Shown: one piece after another, positions 1 to 6,884 of the stretch | How the letters are laid out: each line of letters starts with the position of its first letter | How positions within the stretch are numbered: the first letter of the stretch is position 1 | Virus record (IMG/VR): IMGVR_UViG_3300021135_000019 | Coordinates: 1-42,037 of that record | Reading direction: 5' to 3' (one strand) | DNA length: 42,037 nt | From: a virus | Translations under genes and position numbers: made by a program | The notes under the pieces: model-generated | What the model saw: only the letters and a program-made list of their open reading frames with translations | Told to the model about the DNA's origin: nothing | Databases searched by the model: none

Positions 1-425
1 TCGCTACGTAGAGGCACTTCCATGTAGGTAGGGATCTCTTCCCAACCTAAGTCAGTAAAGCTAGATGATGATGACCAGAAAGGTGCTAGCTTTGGCGTAG
101 ACCACTTACCATAGAGAACGCCCATCTCTCTAAACCAGTTCTGCCACTTAGCATGGATGACGTGTCCTTCTGCAAAGATGGAAGCTAACCTAGCGGTAGG
201 CTTATCACGGGTCTCAACATAGTTACCCTTGATAGCGTGGTACTGTGCTAATGCACACCAATCGTCCTTGATGATATCTGAGGGATGAATGTAACTCATA
301 TCACGATCATCGAAAGGACGTGACAATACATGGCGCTCTACTGCGCCCATGAGTCTAGTCTCCCGCTTGTTAGCTGTAAGAAATGCTTTTAAATCTTTAC
401 TGGCAATAGTCTTAGGTTTGCCCAT
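1..425 (-). CDS. Cas4/RecB-like PD-(D/E)XK nuclease, N-terminal part
   Basis: This frame opens with ATG at 425 and stays open to the left edge, so only the first 141 residues are present. The visible part has an 'HPSDI' segment followed by a cysteine near residue 57 and then an 'AEGHVIHAKWQNW' block. That G-x-x-x-H-x-x-x-Q pattern is typical of the N-terminal half of phage Cas4-like and RecB-like nucleases of the PD-(D/E)XK superfamily. The catalytic Asp, Glu and Lys would lie beyond the window. Its start overlaps the end of the upstream whiB-like gene by 14 bases. It follows recA and a resolvase-like gene, which fits a role in processing DNA ends. The family call is recognition by eye, and the missing C-terminus prevents confirmation. 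Confidence 0.6.
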   Translation of the reverse strand, partial: MGKPKTIASKDLKAFLTANKRETRLMGAVERHVLSRPFDDRDMSYIHPSDIIKDDWCALAQYHAIKGNYVETRDKPTARLASIFAEGHVIHAKWQNWFREMGVLYGKWSTPKLAPFWSSSSSFTDLGWEEIPTYMEVPLRS

Positions 426-750
426 ACTTTCTGCCCTCTTTCTCAAACCACTCTTCTAGAGTGATCCCCAGTTTTTTAATCCTGCGCTCTACAGCATTTC
501 GCTCTCGGTGAGACATGCCACCAAATATTCCATGCTGTTCCGATTTTAGTATAGCCTCTTTTAGGCACTCTTGTCTAACCGGGCATGGAGGCTGACCGTC
601 TTTACCCCAGCATATTGCTTTCGCTTTGTCTGCGATAGGTTTGTATAGCGCCTTATCACGTGGAGGAAAGAAAATTTCTGTGTCTTCTCCTTGACACTTT
701 GCGTCGTAACGCCATGTCCATGAGGGGTCGTCAGAGTAACGTAAAACCAA
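412..750 (-). CDS. WhiB-family Fe-S transcription factor with widened Cys spacing
   Basis: This 112-residue protein is a WhiB-like regulator, a 4Fe-4S protein that normally binds the host sigma factor and controls transcription. Four cysteines sit at residues 19, 47, 56 and 62, followed by the family turn 'GIFGG' at 74-78 and a basic C-terminal segment. In canonical members the second and third cysteines are separated by two residues. Here they are separated by eight, because about six residues (WGKDGQ) are inserted. Translation starts at a TTG directly after the stop of the resolvase-like gene (TAATTG), preceded by an AGGTG ribosome-binding sequence. It is the second WhiB gene of the window and lies at the end of the recombination cluster. 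Its target promoters are unknown. Confidence 0.85.
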   Translation of the reverse strand: MVLRYSDDPSWTWRYDAKCQGEDTEIFFPPRDKALYKPIADKAKAICWGKDGQPPCPVRQECLKEAILKSEQHGIFGGMSHRERNAVERRIKKLGITLEEWFEKEGRKYGQT

Positions 751-1098
751 TTATTCACCTTGTTCATCGTGGCCCCCCACTCCCTTATTGTACATTGCAT
801 CAGTCAATTCATGAAAATGGTGCTCAAGGATGATGACATAGTCTTCCCCGTCTAAGTGGAAAGCTAGCACCGGTTCACGGCTATCTAGGATCGCCTCTGT
901 GGTGATCTTATCTAGGATAGTTGACTGGATGCTGAAAGATTTCTTGCTAGTCCACTTGTGCTCAAAGAGATAGTGGTCATTCCGCACATCGCCCTTCCGG
1001 GACCAGAAGGCCCCAGAAGCAGCGCTGCGTGCCCCGTCAGTTAACTTAGCCAGCCTCTTCTCATGCTTGAGAGACTGCTTTTGACCCTCACTCTTCAT
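751..1098 (-). CDS. Holliday-junction-resolvase-like PD-(D/E)XK nuclease
   Basis: The 115-residue protein carries 'ASGAFWSRKGDV' (about residues 27-38) followed by 'LFEHKW' (44-49). The Asp and the E-x-K that follow are the catalytic pattern of small PD-(D/E)XK nucleases, and this compact arrangement is common in actinophage proteins labelled Holliday junction resolvases. It would cut branched recombination intermediates or help process concatemeric DNA. Its start (ATG at 1098) overlaps the end of recA by 11 bases and has a GGAAG ribosome-binding sequence six bases upstream, so the two are probably translated together. A VRR-NUC-type endonuclease with another substrate is the main alternative. 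No residue expected for catalysis is obviously missing. Confidence 0.6.
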   Translation of the reverse strand: MKSEGQKQSLKHEKRLAKLTDGARSAASGAFWSRKGDVRNDHYLFEHKWTSKKSFSIQSTILDKITTEAILDSREPVLAFHLDGEDYVIILEHHFHELTDAMYNKGVGGHDEQGE

Positions 1099-2149
1099 CT
1101 GGGGCTTCCAGCATTAATGCCGGACTATTCTTAAGAGTATCCATAACAGCTGCACTGATCTCATCCCTGAGGTCAATCTCTTCTCTTAGAGAATCAATAA
1201 GAGCCTGAGAGCCCTGCCACTTACGGTCTTTGTAATACATCCAGCCGCCACGACGGTCTACGATACCATTGAGGATAGCCAGAGCAATGATCTCTTTGCC
1301 GGTGTCATAGCCTCCGCCGTTAACCGGACCACCCTCTGCAAAGTAGAAGTCTAGGTAAGCAGTCTGCTGTGGGGGATAGGTCTTGTTCTTAATAGTACGG
1401 ACACGGATGGTCTGCCCCACACGCCTCTTCTCCTGTCCGGTGCCTACCTCAAGCCAATCGTCACGCTTTACTTCGCAACGAACGCTGTAGGCGTAGTCTT
1501 TGCCAAGACCTCCAGGCGTAGTACGAGGATCGCCGTGCATGACGCCAATCTTCATACGGTATTGGTTGATCATGATGCCCAAGACTGGGCGCTCTGATTC
1601 AATCAAATCACGCTTTGTAGCTGATGAAACTTTACGGAAGAACTTGTTGGTGATTAATGCTCCTCGCCCCACAGTAAATTCTTCCATGTGCTTCTCATCT
1701 TCCGCACTAGGAACCAAAGCAGGAAGGGAATCAATAACAACCATATCCACCGCTTTGCTTTCCATGAACTGAATAACTGCGTCAAATGCATCCTCCATAC
1801 CATTAGTCTCTACAATGATTACACGCTCAGTATCAACCCCGCATAGTTCTGCGTACTCAGGGTCAAAGTCCTCGGCAGCAATCCAGACAGCTGTGAACTC
1901 TGGGTTCTTAGCCTGGTTGGCTGCGATTGTCTTAAGTGCTAGAGCTGTCTTGCCGTGAGATGCCTCACCTACAAGCTCAACCCATCGGTTCATAGGCCAA
2001 CCCCCACCAAGAACTACGTCTAGGGTGAGTGAGCCTGTTGGGATACGGTTAGGAAGATTGACTTCGCTAGCACGTACGACTGTGCCAGCACCAAGCTTCT
2101 TGTTGATATTAGCTACTACCTTTAATGCTTCTGCATTTAGAACTGCCAT
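1088..2149 (-). CDS. recA: RecA-like recombinase
   Basis: This 353-residue protein has the RecA core: Walker A 'GEASHGKT' at residues 61-68, a catalytic-type Glu near residue 93 in 'AAEDFDPEYA', Walker B 'MVVID' at 136-140, and a 'TPGG' DNA-binding loop further on. It would form ATP-dependent filaments on single-stranded DNA and drive strand exchange during phage recombination and repair. Its length equals that of a typical bacterial RecA, but the divergent Walker A and C-terminal region suggest a phage version rather than a recent host gene. The ATG at 2149 overlaps the stop of the zinc-ribbon gene by one base, and the 3' end overlaps the resolvase-like gene. Family assignment is firm. Confidence 0.93.
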   Translation of the reverse strand: MAVLNAEALKVVANINKKLGAGTVVRASEVNLPNRIPTGSLTLDVVLGGGWPMNRWVELVGEASHGKTALALKTIAANQAKNPEFTAVWIAAEDFDPEYAELCGVDTERVIIVETNGMEDAFDAVIQFMESKAVDMVVIDSLPALVPSAEDEKHMEEFTVGRGALITNKFFRKVSSATKRDLIESERPVLGIMINQYRMKIGVMHGDPRTTPGGLGKDYAYSVRCEVKRDDWLEVGTGQEKRRVGQTIRVRTIKNKTYPPQQTAYLDFYFAEGGPVNGGGYDTGKEIIALAILNGIVDRRGGWMYYKDRKWQGSQALIDSLREEIDLRDEISAAVMDTLKNSPALMLEAPDEE

Positions 2150-2535
2150 TAACCGATCCTATCTACGATAATATTTGGATTAAATCCTGCACCTTGACCT
2201 ACTTGTTTAGCCGGAGTAGCATTACCTCCACCACTTCCTCCCGGCATTCCTGCACCGGAACCTTGCTGCAACAACGGGTAACCACAGTCGTAGCATCTAG
2301 CACGCTGTGAACCTTGTGGGGCAAAGTAATTGCCTGAATAACAATTAGGACAGTTATCAGCTTGCCTCTGGCTCTGAGCCTTAGTCAAGGTCTGATCTGT
2401 CTTAGGATCATAGGTAACTGGTGCATTGCCTTGTGAAGGCCTGTATACAGTTCCAGGATTAGGAGTTACTGGAGGAGTACTGCTGGGAGCAGGTGCTCCG
2501 CCTCCAAGCTTACTTGCCTACCAATCATTCGCCAC
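2149..2535 (-). CDS. Zinc-ribbon protein, frame interrupted by an amber codon at codon 6
   Basis: The conserved part has two CxxC pairs ('CPNC' and 'CYDC') forming a zinc ribbon, followed by a Gly/Gln-rich tail; its role is unknown. The only well-placed start is GTG at 2535, with an AAAGGA ribosome-binding sequence seven bases upstream and an 11-base overlap with the previous gene. From it the frame reads MANDW, then TAG at 2518-2520, then an uninterrupted proline-rich segment of about 43 codons into the zinc ribbon. There is no ATG, GTG or TTG between the TAG and a TTG at 2388, which would give a 79-residue protein lacking the linker. TGG to TAG is a one-base change, so this may be a nonsense mutation, a read-through site or a sequence error. 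TAG is an ordinary stop for other genes here. Confidence 0.6.
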
Positions 2536-2965
2536 GTTTTGTTCCTTTCTCCTCTATGAGACCTAAGTTAAATAATGTAGAGACGCAAGATAATGTTGAG
2601 GATAGAGCTACTAACCTAAAGAGCTTAGTTAGGTTCTCTAAATCTTCTAGCCCAAACTTCTCTAGCTCGTAGTCATCTTCTAATGCGTATGCTGATACAG
2701 CAATCTTTGATGAGATCTCTGCATGTGAATCTATAAACGGAATAAGTTGAGAGAACCTTTCCAACCTATCCTGGCTGGCACGCTCCTCCATCTCAGCTAC
2801 TTCGTCTGAGATAGGTGGAAGTCCCATAGCCTCTGCAATCTCTTCTGCAGGCATAAGCATAGAGTCATAGATGACCTGCCTAATGAGTACAGGAAGAGGA
2901 GTATGTGTTACCCGGTTGTCCTCAAAGACAACCCTCTTCTGCTTCTTCTTGAAACGATCAAACAT
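2525..2965 (-). CDS. Hypothetical protein next to DNA polymerase
   Basis: I do not recognise this 146-residue protein. It starts with a basic segment (MFDRFKKKQKR), is then rich in acidic and helical sequence, and contains 'GLPPISDEVAEMEERASQD', which suggests a mostly alpha-helical soluble protein. A more hydrophobic stretch near residues 113-133 (LFRLVALSSTLSCVSTLFNL) is short for a membrane span and looks more like a buried helix. Its start overlaps the polymerase stop by one base (TAATG), and its end overlaps the zinc-ribbon gene, so it is part of the replication operon. A polymerase accessory role is possible but is only inferred from position. Confidence 0.7.
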   Translation of the reverse strand: MFDRFKKKQKRVVFEDNRVTHTPLPVLIRQVIYDSMLMPAEEIAEAMGLPPISDEVAEMEERASQDRLERFSQLIPFIDSHAEISSKIAVSAYALEDDYELEKFGLEDLENLTKLFRLVALSSTLSCVSTLFNLGLIEEKGTKRGE

Positions 2966-4941
2966 TACTTGGCCTCTCCCCAGCGCTGTACAGTCTTCAC
3001 ATCTGCAATCATAGGGATGTCAAGAGCTTTAATACCTTCCATAGCCTCACGAATTGCTGCCTCTGTTTCCTCTGCCAAACTATCAGGAGTAACAGTAACT
3101 AGTTCATCATGGATAGTAAGAATTAAGCTAGCCTCATCCGGAATCATCTTGTGAGCTCTGATCATAGCAAGCTTAATCAAGTCTGCTGAAGAGCCCTGGA
3201 TAACTGTGTTAAACGCCTGACGTTCTGCTCTAGAGCGTTCCCATTGAACACCAGAGCGTAGATCAGGAAGGTAGCGGCGACGTCCCATGTAGGTAATTGC
3301 ATAAGGAACCGGACCACGGTTACGGCTTTCAGTGATGATCTGCTTCTTGTACCTAGATACTGATGGGAACTTCTTCATAAAGGAGTCCAGCAGATCTCTA
3401 GCTTCGTTAACAGATACGCCAATGGATGTGGCGATCTTGTCAGGTCCCACACCGTACATCATGGCTAGGACTAAAGTTTTGGCAGCAGATCGGTCTACCC
3501 CTACGGTGCTGCCGATGGTGGTATAAATGTCCACACCATCCATATATGAGCCACACAAGATTCTGTCTTTACTGAACGACGCAAGTACACGTGGTTCAAT
3601 CTGAGAGTAGTCAGCTACCACTAGCTTGTAGCCCTCAGGTGCAATAAACAAGTTACGGATAGCCTTACCGTTCTTAGTACGTGGGTTAGGCACGTTTTGA
3701 AGATTAGGGTTACGACTTGAGAAACGACCGGTCTCTGCACCATACTGAATGAAGTCAGTGTGGATACGGTTCTTGATCATAATAGACTTCTTAGCAACGG
3801 TCTTAGACTTACCCGCAGTTGTGCGTGTAATGTCTCCACCCAAGTAAGGAATCACATAAGTGGTTAGAAGTTTATTAAGATCTGAATACTGTAAGAGAGC
3901 ATCTACCAAAGCATCCTTGCCCTCAAACATCTTGATAGCAGGCTCAGCTACGGAGTATTCATTGACCGTAGGGTTCTTACCCTCATCCACCCGCTTCTGT
4001 CCTGCAGGAGTTAGGAGCTTAGGACGTAGACCACGCCCACCCTCTGCCTTCTTAGAAAAGAGAATAGACTGTTTCTCAGGCACGCTATTAATGTTAAAAG
4101 CTTTGCCAGCAAACTTATAGATGTTTGCCTTACAGACCTCAAGCTGAAGTTCTAGATCTGCTTTGAGGGTAGCCAAGGAATCCACGTCAATATCTGCGCC
4201 ACGTAGTTCCATGTTACAGATAACCTCAAGTACATCCATCTCAAGATGGAAGATACCGGAGAGCTTGTCGTTGCCTAGGTCTTGCTCGTACTTCTTGTAG
4301 AGCTTCCAAGTCCACTCAGCATCTAGGCCGGCATACGTAGCCACCTCATCAAAGGAATACTTCTCTACCTCTTTACCAACGCCCTTAACCATTTCATATC
4401 CAAGCTCACGCTTCAAGCAGTCAGCAAGACCTAGGTGTAGGCTGTTACGGGTATTGAGAACAAACGCAGCATTGAGCGTACAGAAGTATGGCTGTGCTGG
4501 CAGCTCCTTAAGATACTTTGTAACGCTCTGTAAATCAAACTTTAGGTTGTGGCCGATCTTAAGCTTATCGCCTGTGAACAAAGGCTTAAGTTTTTTAAAT
4601 ACCTCTGCAGGAGTTAGCTGATCAGGAGCCTCTGTAAAAATCTTTGTAGCCTTACGCTCATCCTTACTATAATCAGAAGGACGGATAGGCAACCCCTTTA
4701 GAATACGCTCTTTAACTGAGGGAAGCAATGGAAATTCAGTGCGTACGTAATCACCGTTTGGATGTCCCATAGGGATAACATCTACACGGCCTTCTGTAGC
4801 CATGGCGATCCATGTAACAATATTAAGACGTGGATCTCCACGGTGATCGCCTACTGTTTCAACGTCAAATACAAAAGAGTCTTGTGCCATATAGGCATCA
4901 AATACCTCGTTGAGTTGTTCAGTGGTTGTAACTATATTCAT
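2965..4941 (-). CDS. polA: Family A DNA polymerase with 3'-5' exonuclease domain
   Basis: This 658-residue enzyme is the phage replicative DNA polymerase, Pol I type without the 5' nuclease domain. The proofreading domain shows FDVE (Asp26/Glu28), 'HNLKFD' (Asp136) and 'YAGLD' (Asp207). The polymerase domain shows motif A 'DYSQIEPR' at 444-451, motif B with Arg484, Lys488 and Tyr496, and motif C 'HDE' at 611-613. At the position equivalent to Phe762 of E. coli Pol I the residue is Leu492. ATG at 4941 is preceded by GAGGGAGAG. About 76 bases separate it from the ssDNA-binding candidate upstream, one of the longer gaps of the region. All catalytic residues appear present. Confidence 0.96.
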   Translation of the reverse strand: MNIVTTTEQLNEVFDAYMAQDSFVFDVETVGDHRGDPRLNIVTWIAMATEGRVDVIPMGHPNGDYVRTEFPLLPSVKERILKGLPIRPSDYSKDERKATKIFTEAPDQLTPAEVFKKLKPLFTGDKLKIGHNLKFDLQSVTKYLKELPAQPYFCTLNAAFVLNTRNSLHLGLADCLKRELGYEMVKGVGKEVEKYSFDEVATYAGLDAEWTWKLYKKYEQDLGNDKLSGIFHLEMDVLEVICNMELRGADIDVDSLATLKADLELQLEVCKANIYKFAGKAFNINSVPEKQSILFSKKAEGGRGLRPKLLTPAGQKRVDEGKNPTVNEYSVAEPAIKMFEGKDALVDALLQYSDLNKLLTTYVIPYLGGDITRTTAGKSKTVAKKSIMIKNRIHTDFIQYGAETGRFSSRNPNLQNVPNPRTKNGKAIRNLFIAPEGYKLVVADYSQIEPRVLASFSKDRILCGSYMDGVDIYTTIGSTVGVDRSAAKTLVLAMMYGVGPDKIATSIGVSVNEARDLLDSFMKKFPSVSRYKKQIITESRNRGPVPYAITYMGRRRYLPDLRSGVQWERSRAERQAFNTVIQGSSADLIKLAMIRAHKMIPDEASLILTIHDELVTVTPDSLAEETEAAIREAMEGIKALDIPMIADVKTVQRWGEAK

Positions 4942-5017
4942 TGCTCTCCCTCAGTTGTGTTAAGGGCCCGGAAAGAAAGGAGGTAAAAACCAGGCCCTCA
5001 ACATTTAATGGACTAGA

Positions 5018-5716
5018 TTAGTTAGCTGATGCAATCTCACGAGCGATCTCAGCCAATTCAGCCTTAGTGGACGTGTGGAGAGCTTCAGGTCCAAGAGGTT
5101 TCATTGTCTTAATCAACTCAGCACAAGCGACTGGGTCTAGTTGCCATTCCTCAGCAAGGTCACGTTCCTTCACAGGAACAACCGAATAAGTAGTCTTCTG
5201 ACCTGTGCCAGACTTGCTTACAGCCCAGTAAAGATCTGGACGGTTAAGTGGGCCTGTCTTAGGATTAGAAGCAAGCTTCTCAAGTTGACCACAAAGACGA
5301 ACACCAATGGTCATAAGTTGGACCTGTGGATCTTCATCTGAGAGGTTGAGAACAGTGAATGCAAACTTTTGATCTGGCTTACTGCCAACTGCAATTAGTG
5401 GATCATCTTCACCGATGCTGATAAATGACTTCTTACCAGGACGGTTGATCCAGTGCTGCATGAAGACCATAGGTTCGTCTGAGATAAACTTAATTAGTTG
5501 TACATCTTCATCAAAACGGAAGTCTGTAGCAAATGTACGAGTAGGCTTAGCTGCCGCCTTTTTAGCTGCTTCCCAACCTGTTTGAATAACAGATGAGTGT
5601 GCAGGTACTTCGTTTTCGTCTTCTTCAATAAACAATTCAGCAACTTCTTCAGCTGTCTCGGTTGCGTATTGATCAACGTTTGGAACGTCTGACTTGATTT
5701 TAAGTGAGCTGGTCAT
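5018..5716 (-). CDS. Putative single-stranded DNA-binding protein (gp32-like)
   Basis: The 232-residue protein has an acidic N-terminus. A beta-rich core from about residue 60 to 180 includes 'FMQHWINR', 'FAFTVLNLSD' and 'LYWAVSKSGTG..TTYSVVPV'. This order of a fold with a central 'NRPDLYW..SKSG' block recalls phage gp32-type ssDNA-binding proteins in which an OB fold is followed by a ligand-binding strand pair. It would coat single-stranded DNA at the fork and during recombination. Its position directly upstream of the polymerase supports this. A GGG-containing ribosome-binding sequence lies upstream of ATG 5716. I see no clear zinc-binding cysteine set, so it would differ from T4 gp32. The call rests on pattern and context. 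Confidence 0.55.
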   Translation of the reverse strand: MTSSLKIKSDVPNVDQYATETAEEVAELFIEEDENEVPAHSSVIQTGWEAAKKAAAKPTRTFATDFRFDEDVQLIKFISDEPMVFMQHWINRPGKKSFISIGEDDPLIAVGSKPDQKFAFTVLNLSDEDPQVQLMTIGVRLCGQLEKLASNPKTGPLNRPDLYWAVSKSGTGQKTTYSVVPVKERDLAEEWQLDPVACAELIKTMKPLGPEALHTSTKAELAEIAREIASAN

Positions 5717-5747
5717 GTTGACCCTTTCGGTAGTTGGTTGATATCTG

Positions 5748-5759
5748 GGACTATAGTCC
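5748..5759. promoter_or_regulatory. 12-bp perfect palindrome upstream of the ssDNA-binding candidate
   Basis: GGACTATAGTCC reads identically on both strands. It sits in the 56-base gap between the MerR-like gene and the ssDNA-binding candidate, 32 bases before its ATG. The centre contains TATAGT, which resembles an actinobacterial -10 element, but no matching -35 is obvious. Candidate operator or promoter element; the MerR-like protein encoded just upstream is one possible ligand. Inference only. Confidence 0.35.
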
Positions 5760-5772
5760 GTACGATAGGTTG

Positions 5773-6240
5773 TTAGTTTGTTTCTTGATCATGAATCTTC
5801 TTCCAGGTTTCTGCTAACTCAATAGACAGATCTGGGTGACGATTCCAATCAACTCTCGGAGACCCAATGAGACCCCGATCTTGGAAGCTTTTAATAGTTG
5901 CCTCAATCATTACTTTGGAATACATACGCCAACCTGGCTTCTTTACTCCATCAACGATCATAGACTTAAGACGATAGGGTGCACGTGGAATGTATCCTTT
6001 GCGTTCCCAAAGTCTTACTGTAACTACTGGCCTTCCCAGTGCTTGGCACAATGACCCTACACTGTAAAGTTCTACCGACTTTCCATTCGGTAATGTTTTT
6101 ACCTGTGGATTTGCATCCCAGGAATCTAGTATTGCCGGCTTCTTTGCTGCCACACCTGGCTCTAAAGGACGGCGTTTCCTTTTAGACCCTGGATAAAACT
6201 CTTCTAAGTCCTCAAAGAACTTATCAACATTGTCTTCCAT
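5773..6240 (-). CDS. MerR-like helix-turn-helix DNA-binding protein
   Basis: This 155-residue protein has a winged helix-turn-helix of the MerR type at about residues 59-90: 'YSVGSLCQALGRPVVTVRLWERKGYIPRAP' in outline, including the typical R-x-W-E-R-x-G-x-I-P signature. The N-terminus is acidic then strongly basic (KRKRR). There is no C-terminal effector domain or long dimerisation coil, so it resembles the small MerR-like proteins common in phage replication regions. It would bind DNA, perhaps as a local regulator. Its ATG lies one base after the upstream gene's TAG stop. A 12-bp palindrome lies in the gap just downstream and is a candidate target. Confidence 0.7.
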   Translation of the reverse strand: MEDNVDKFFEDLEEFYPGSKRKRRPLEPGVAAKKPAILDSWDANPQVKTLPNGKSVELYSVGSLCQALGRPVVTVRLWERKGYIPRAPYRLKSMIVDGVKKPGWRMYSKVMIEATIKSFQDRGLIGSPRVDWNRHPDLSIELAETWKKIHDQETN

Positions 6241-6241
6241 G

Positions 6242-6679
6242 CTATTCCTCTACGATATAAAAAGCATATGAGACACTCTTAGGGAACATCTCATCAATCT
6301 CCTCTTCTGTGAGAAGACCATCGTAGAGACAAGCCATTACTTCTGACTCATCTAGTACTGGAATCATCTTAAAGCAGCGGTCATAGATATCCTTTTTCTT
6401 TAGGATATCTTCTGCTACGGCTTGGTTTAAGGATTGCGATACACGGCGCTGACGTTTAAGAGCTGTTACGCCTGCAACATTCTCAGGCAGCTCATAGATA
6501 AGGTGTCCCTTTTCATCAGGCTCTCCATCAGTGTCTACGATATCAGACAGTTCTGACTTGAGTTTGCCCACATCTTTAGACATATCGTCAATACGACGCT
6601 TAATAGTAATATACTCAGCAACCTTAGCTAACAAGGGGTTGGCTGGCTTTGGACTTTCTTTTTCAATAACCTTTGGCAT
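6242..6679 (-). CDS. Hypothetical phage protein with N-terminal coiled coil
   Basis: I do not recognise this 145-residue protein. Residues about 20-50 (AEYITIKRRIDDMSKDVGKLKSEL in outline) look like a coiled coil or helical hairpin, and the middle has a charged beta-like stretch ending in 'ALKRQRRVSQ'. The C-terminus is acidic and aromatic. It lies between the ribbon-helix-helix gene and the MerR-like gene and starts at ATG 6679 behind a strong GGAGGAGAG ribosome-binding sequence. It ends in TAG, one of the genes that shows TAG is a working stop in this genome. Position suggests a nucleic-acid-related role, which I cannot support further. Confidence 0.7.
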   Translation of the reverse strand: MPKVIEKESPKPANPLLAKVAEYITIKRRIDDMSKDVGKLKSELSDIVDTDGEPDEKGHLIYELPENVAGVTALKRQRRVSQSLNQAVAEDILKKKDIYDRCFKMIPVLDESEVMACLYDGLLTEEEIDEMFPKSVSYAFYIVEE

Positions 6680-6710
6680 GAGTCTCTCCTCCTGCCTTTA
6701 GGATACCCGA

Positions 6711-6872
6711 TTATTTTAGGGATTGCAAATCGGTATCTAAATAGGCTCTAAGAGCCTCAATAATTACGTCCGTAACGGTACGCTTGTCTTCGGCTGCCTT
6801 GGTCTTGACAGCAGACCAGAGCTCATCTGATACCCGGATGGTGCGGGTTGGGGTCTTCGGTGCGTTCGGCAT
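6711..6872 (-). CDS. Ribbon-helix-helix (CopG/Arc-type) regulator
   Basis: This 53-residue gene starts MPNAPKTPTRTIRVSDELW and ends at TAA 6711. The basic strand 'TRTIRVSDELW', then a first helix 'AVKTKAAEDK' and a second 'TVTDVIIEALRAYLD', follow the ribbon-helix-helix pattern of CopG/Arc-type repressors, which dimerise and insert a beta ribbon into the DNA major groove. It begins 12 bases after the helicase TAG stop. No good ribosome-binding sequence is visible, so translation probably depends on termination of the upstream gene. Small regulators of this kind often control their own operon; the target here is unknown. Confidence 0.75.
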   Translation of the reverse strand: MPNAPKTPTRTIRVSDELWSAVKTKAAEDKRTVTDVIIEALRAYLDTDLQSLK

Positions 6873-6884
6873 AGTGGTACAAGT

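Noticed and set aside
1500-1772. Plus-strand open frames such as this one, and others opposite the sheath, tape measure and polymerase genes
   Set aside because: They lie opposite well-supported minus-strand genes, show no recognisable motifs, and mirror codon bias of the real gene.
2465-2528. ATG at 2528 as start of a 20-residue peptide (MIGRQVSLEAEHLL and on)
   Set aside because: It is in another frame from the proline-rich and zinc-ribbon coding sequence and stops after 20 codons.
4959-4998. Inverted repeat AGGGCC...GGCCCT between the ssDNA-binding candidate and the polymerase
   Set aside because: Only six pairs with a loop above 20 bases and no T-run after it; too weak to call a terminator or operator.
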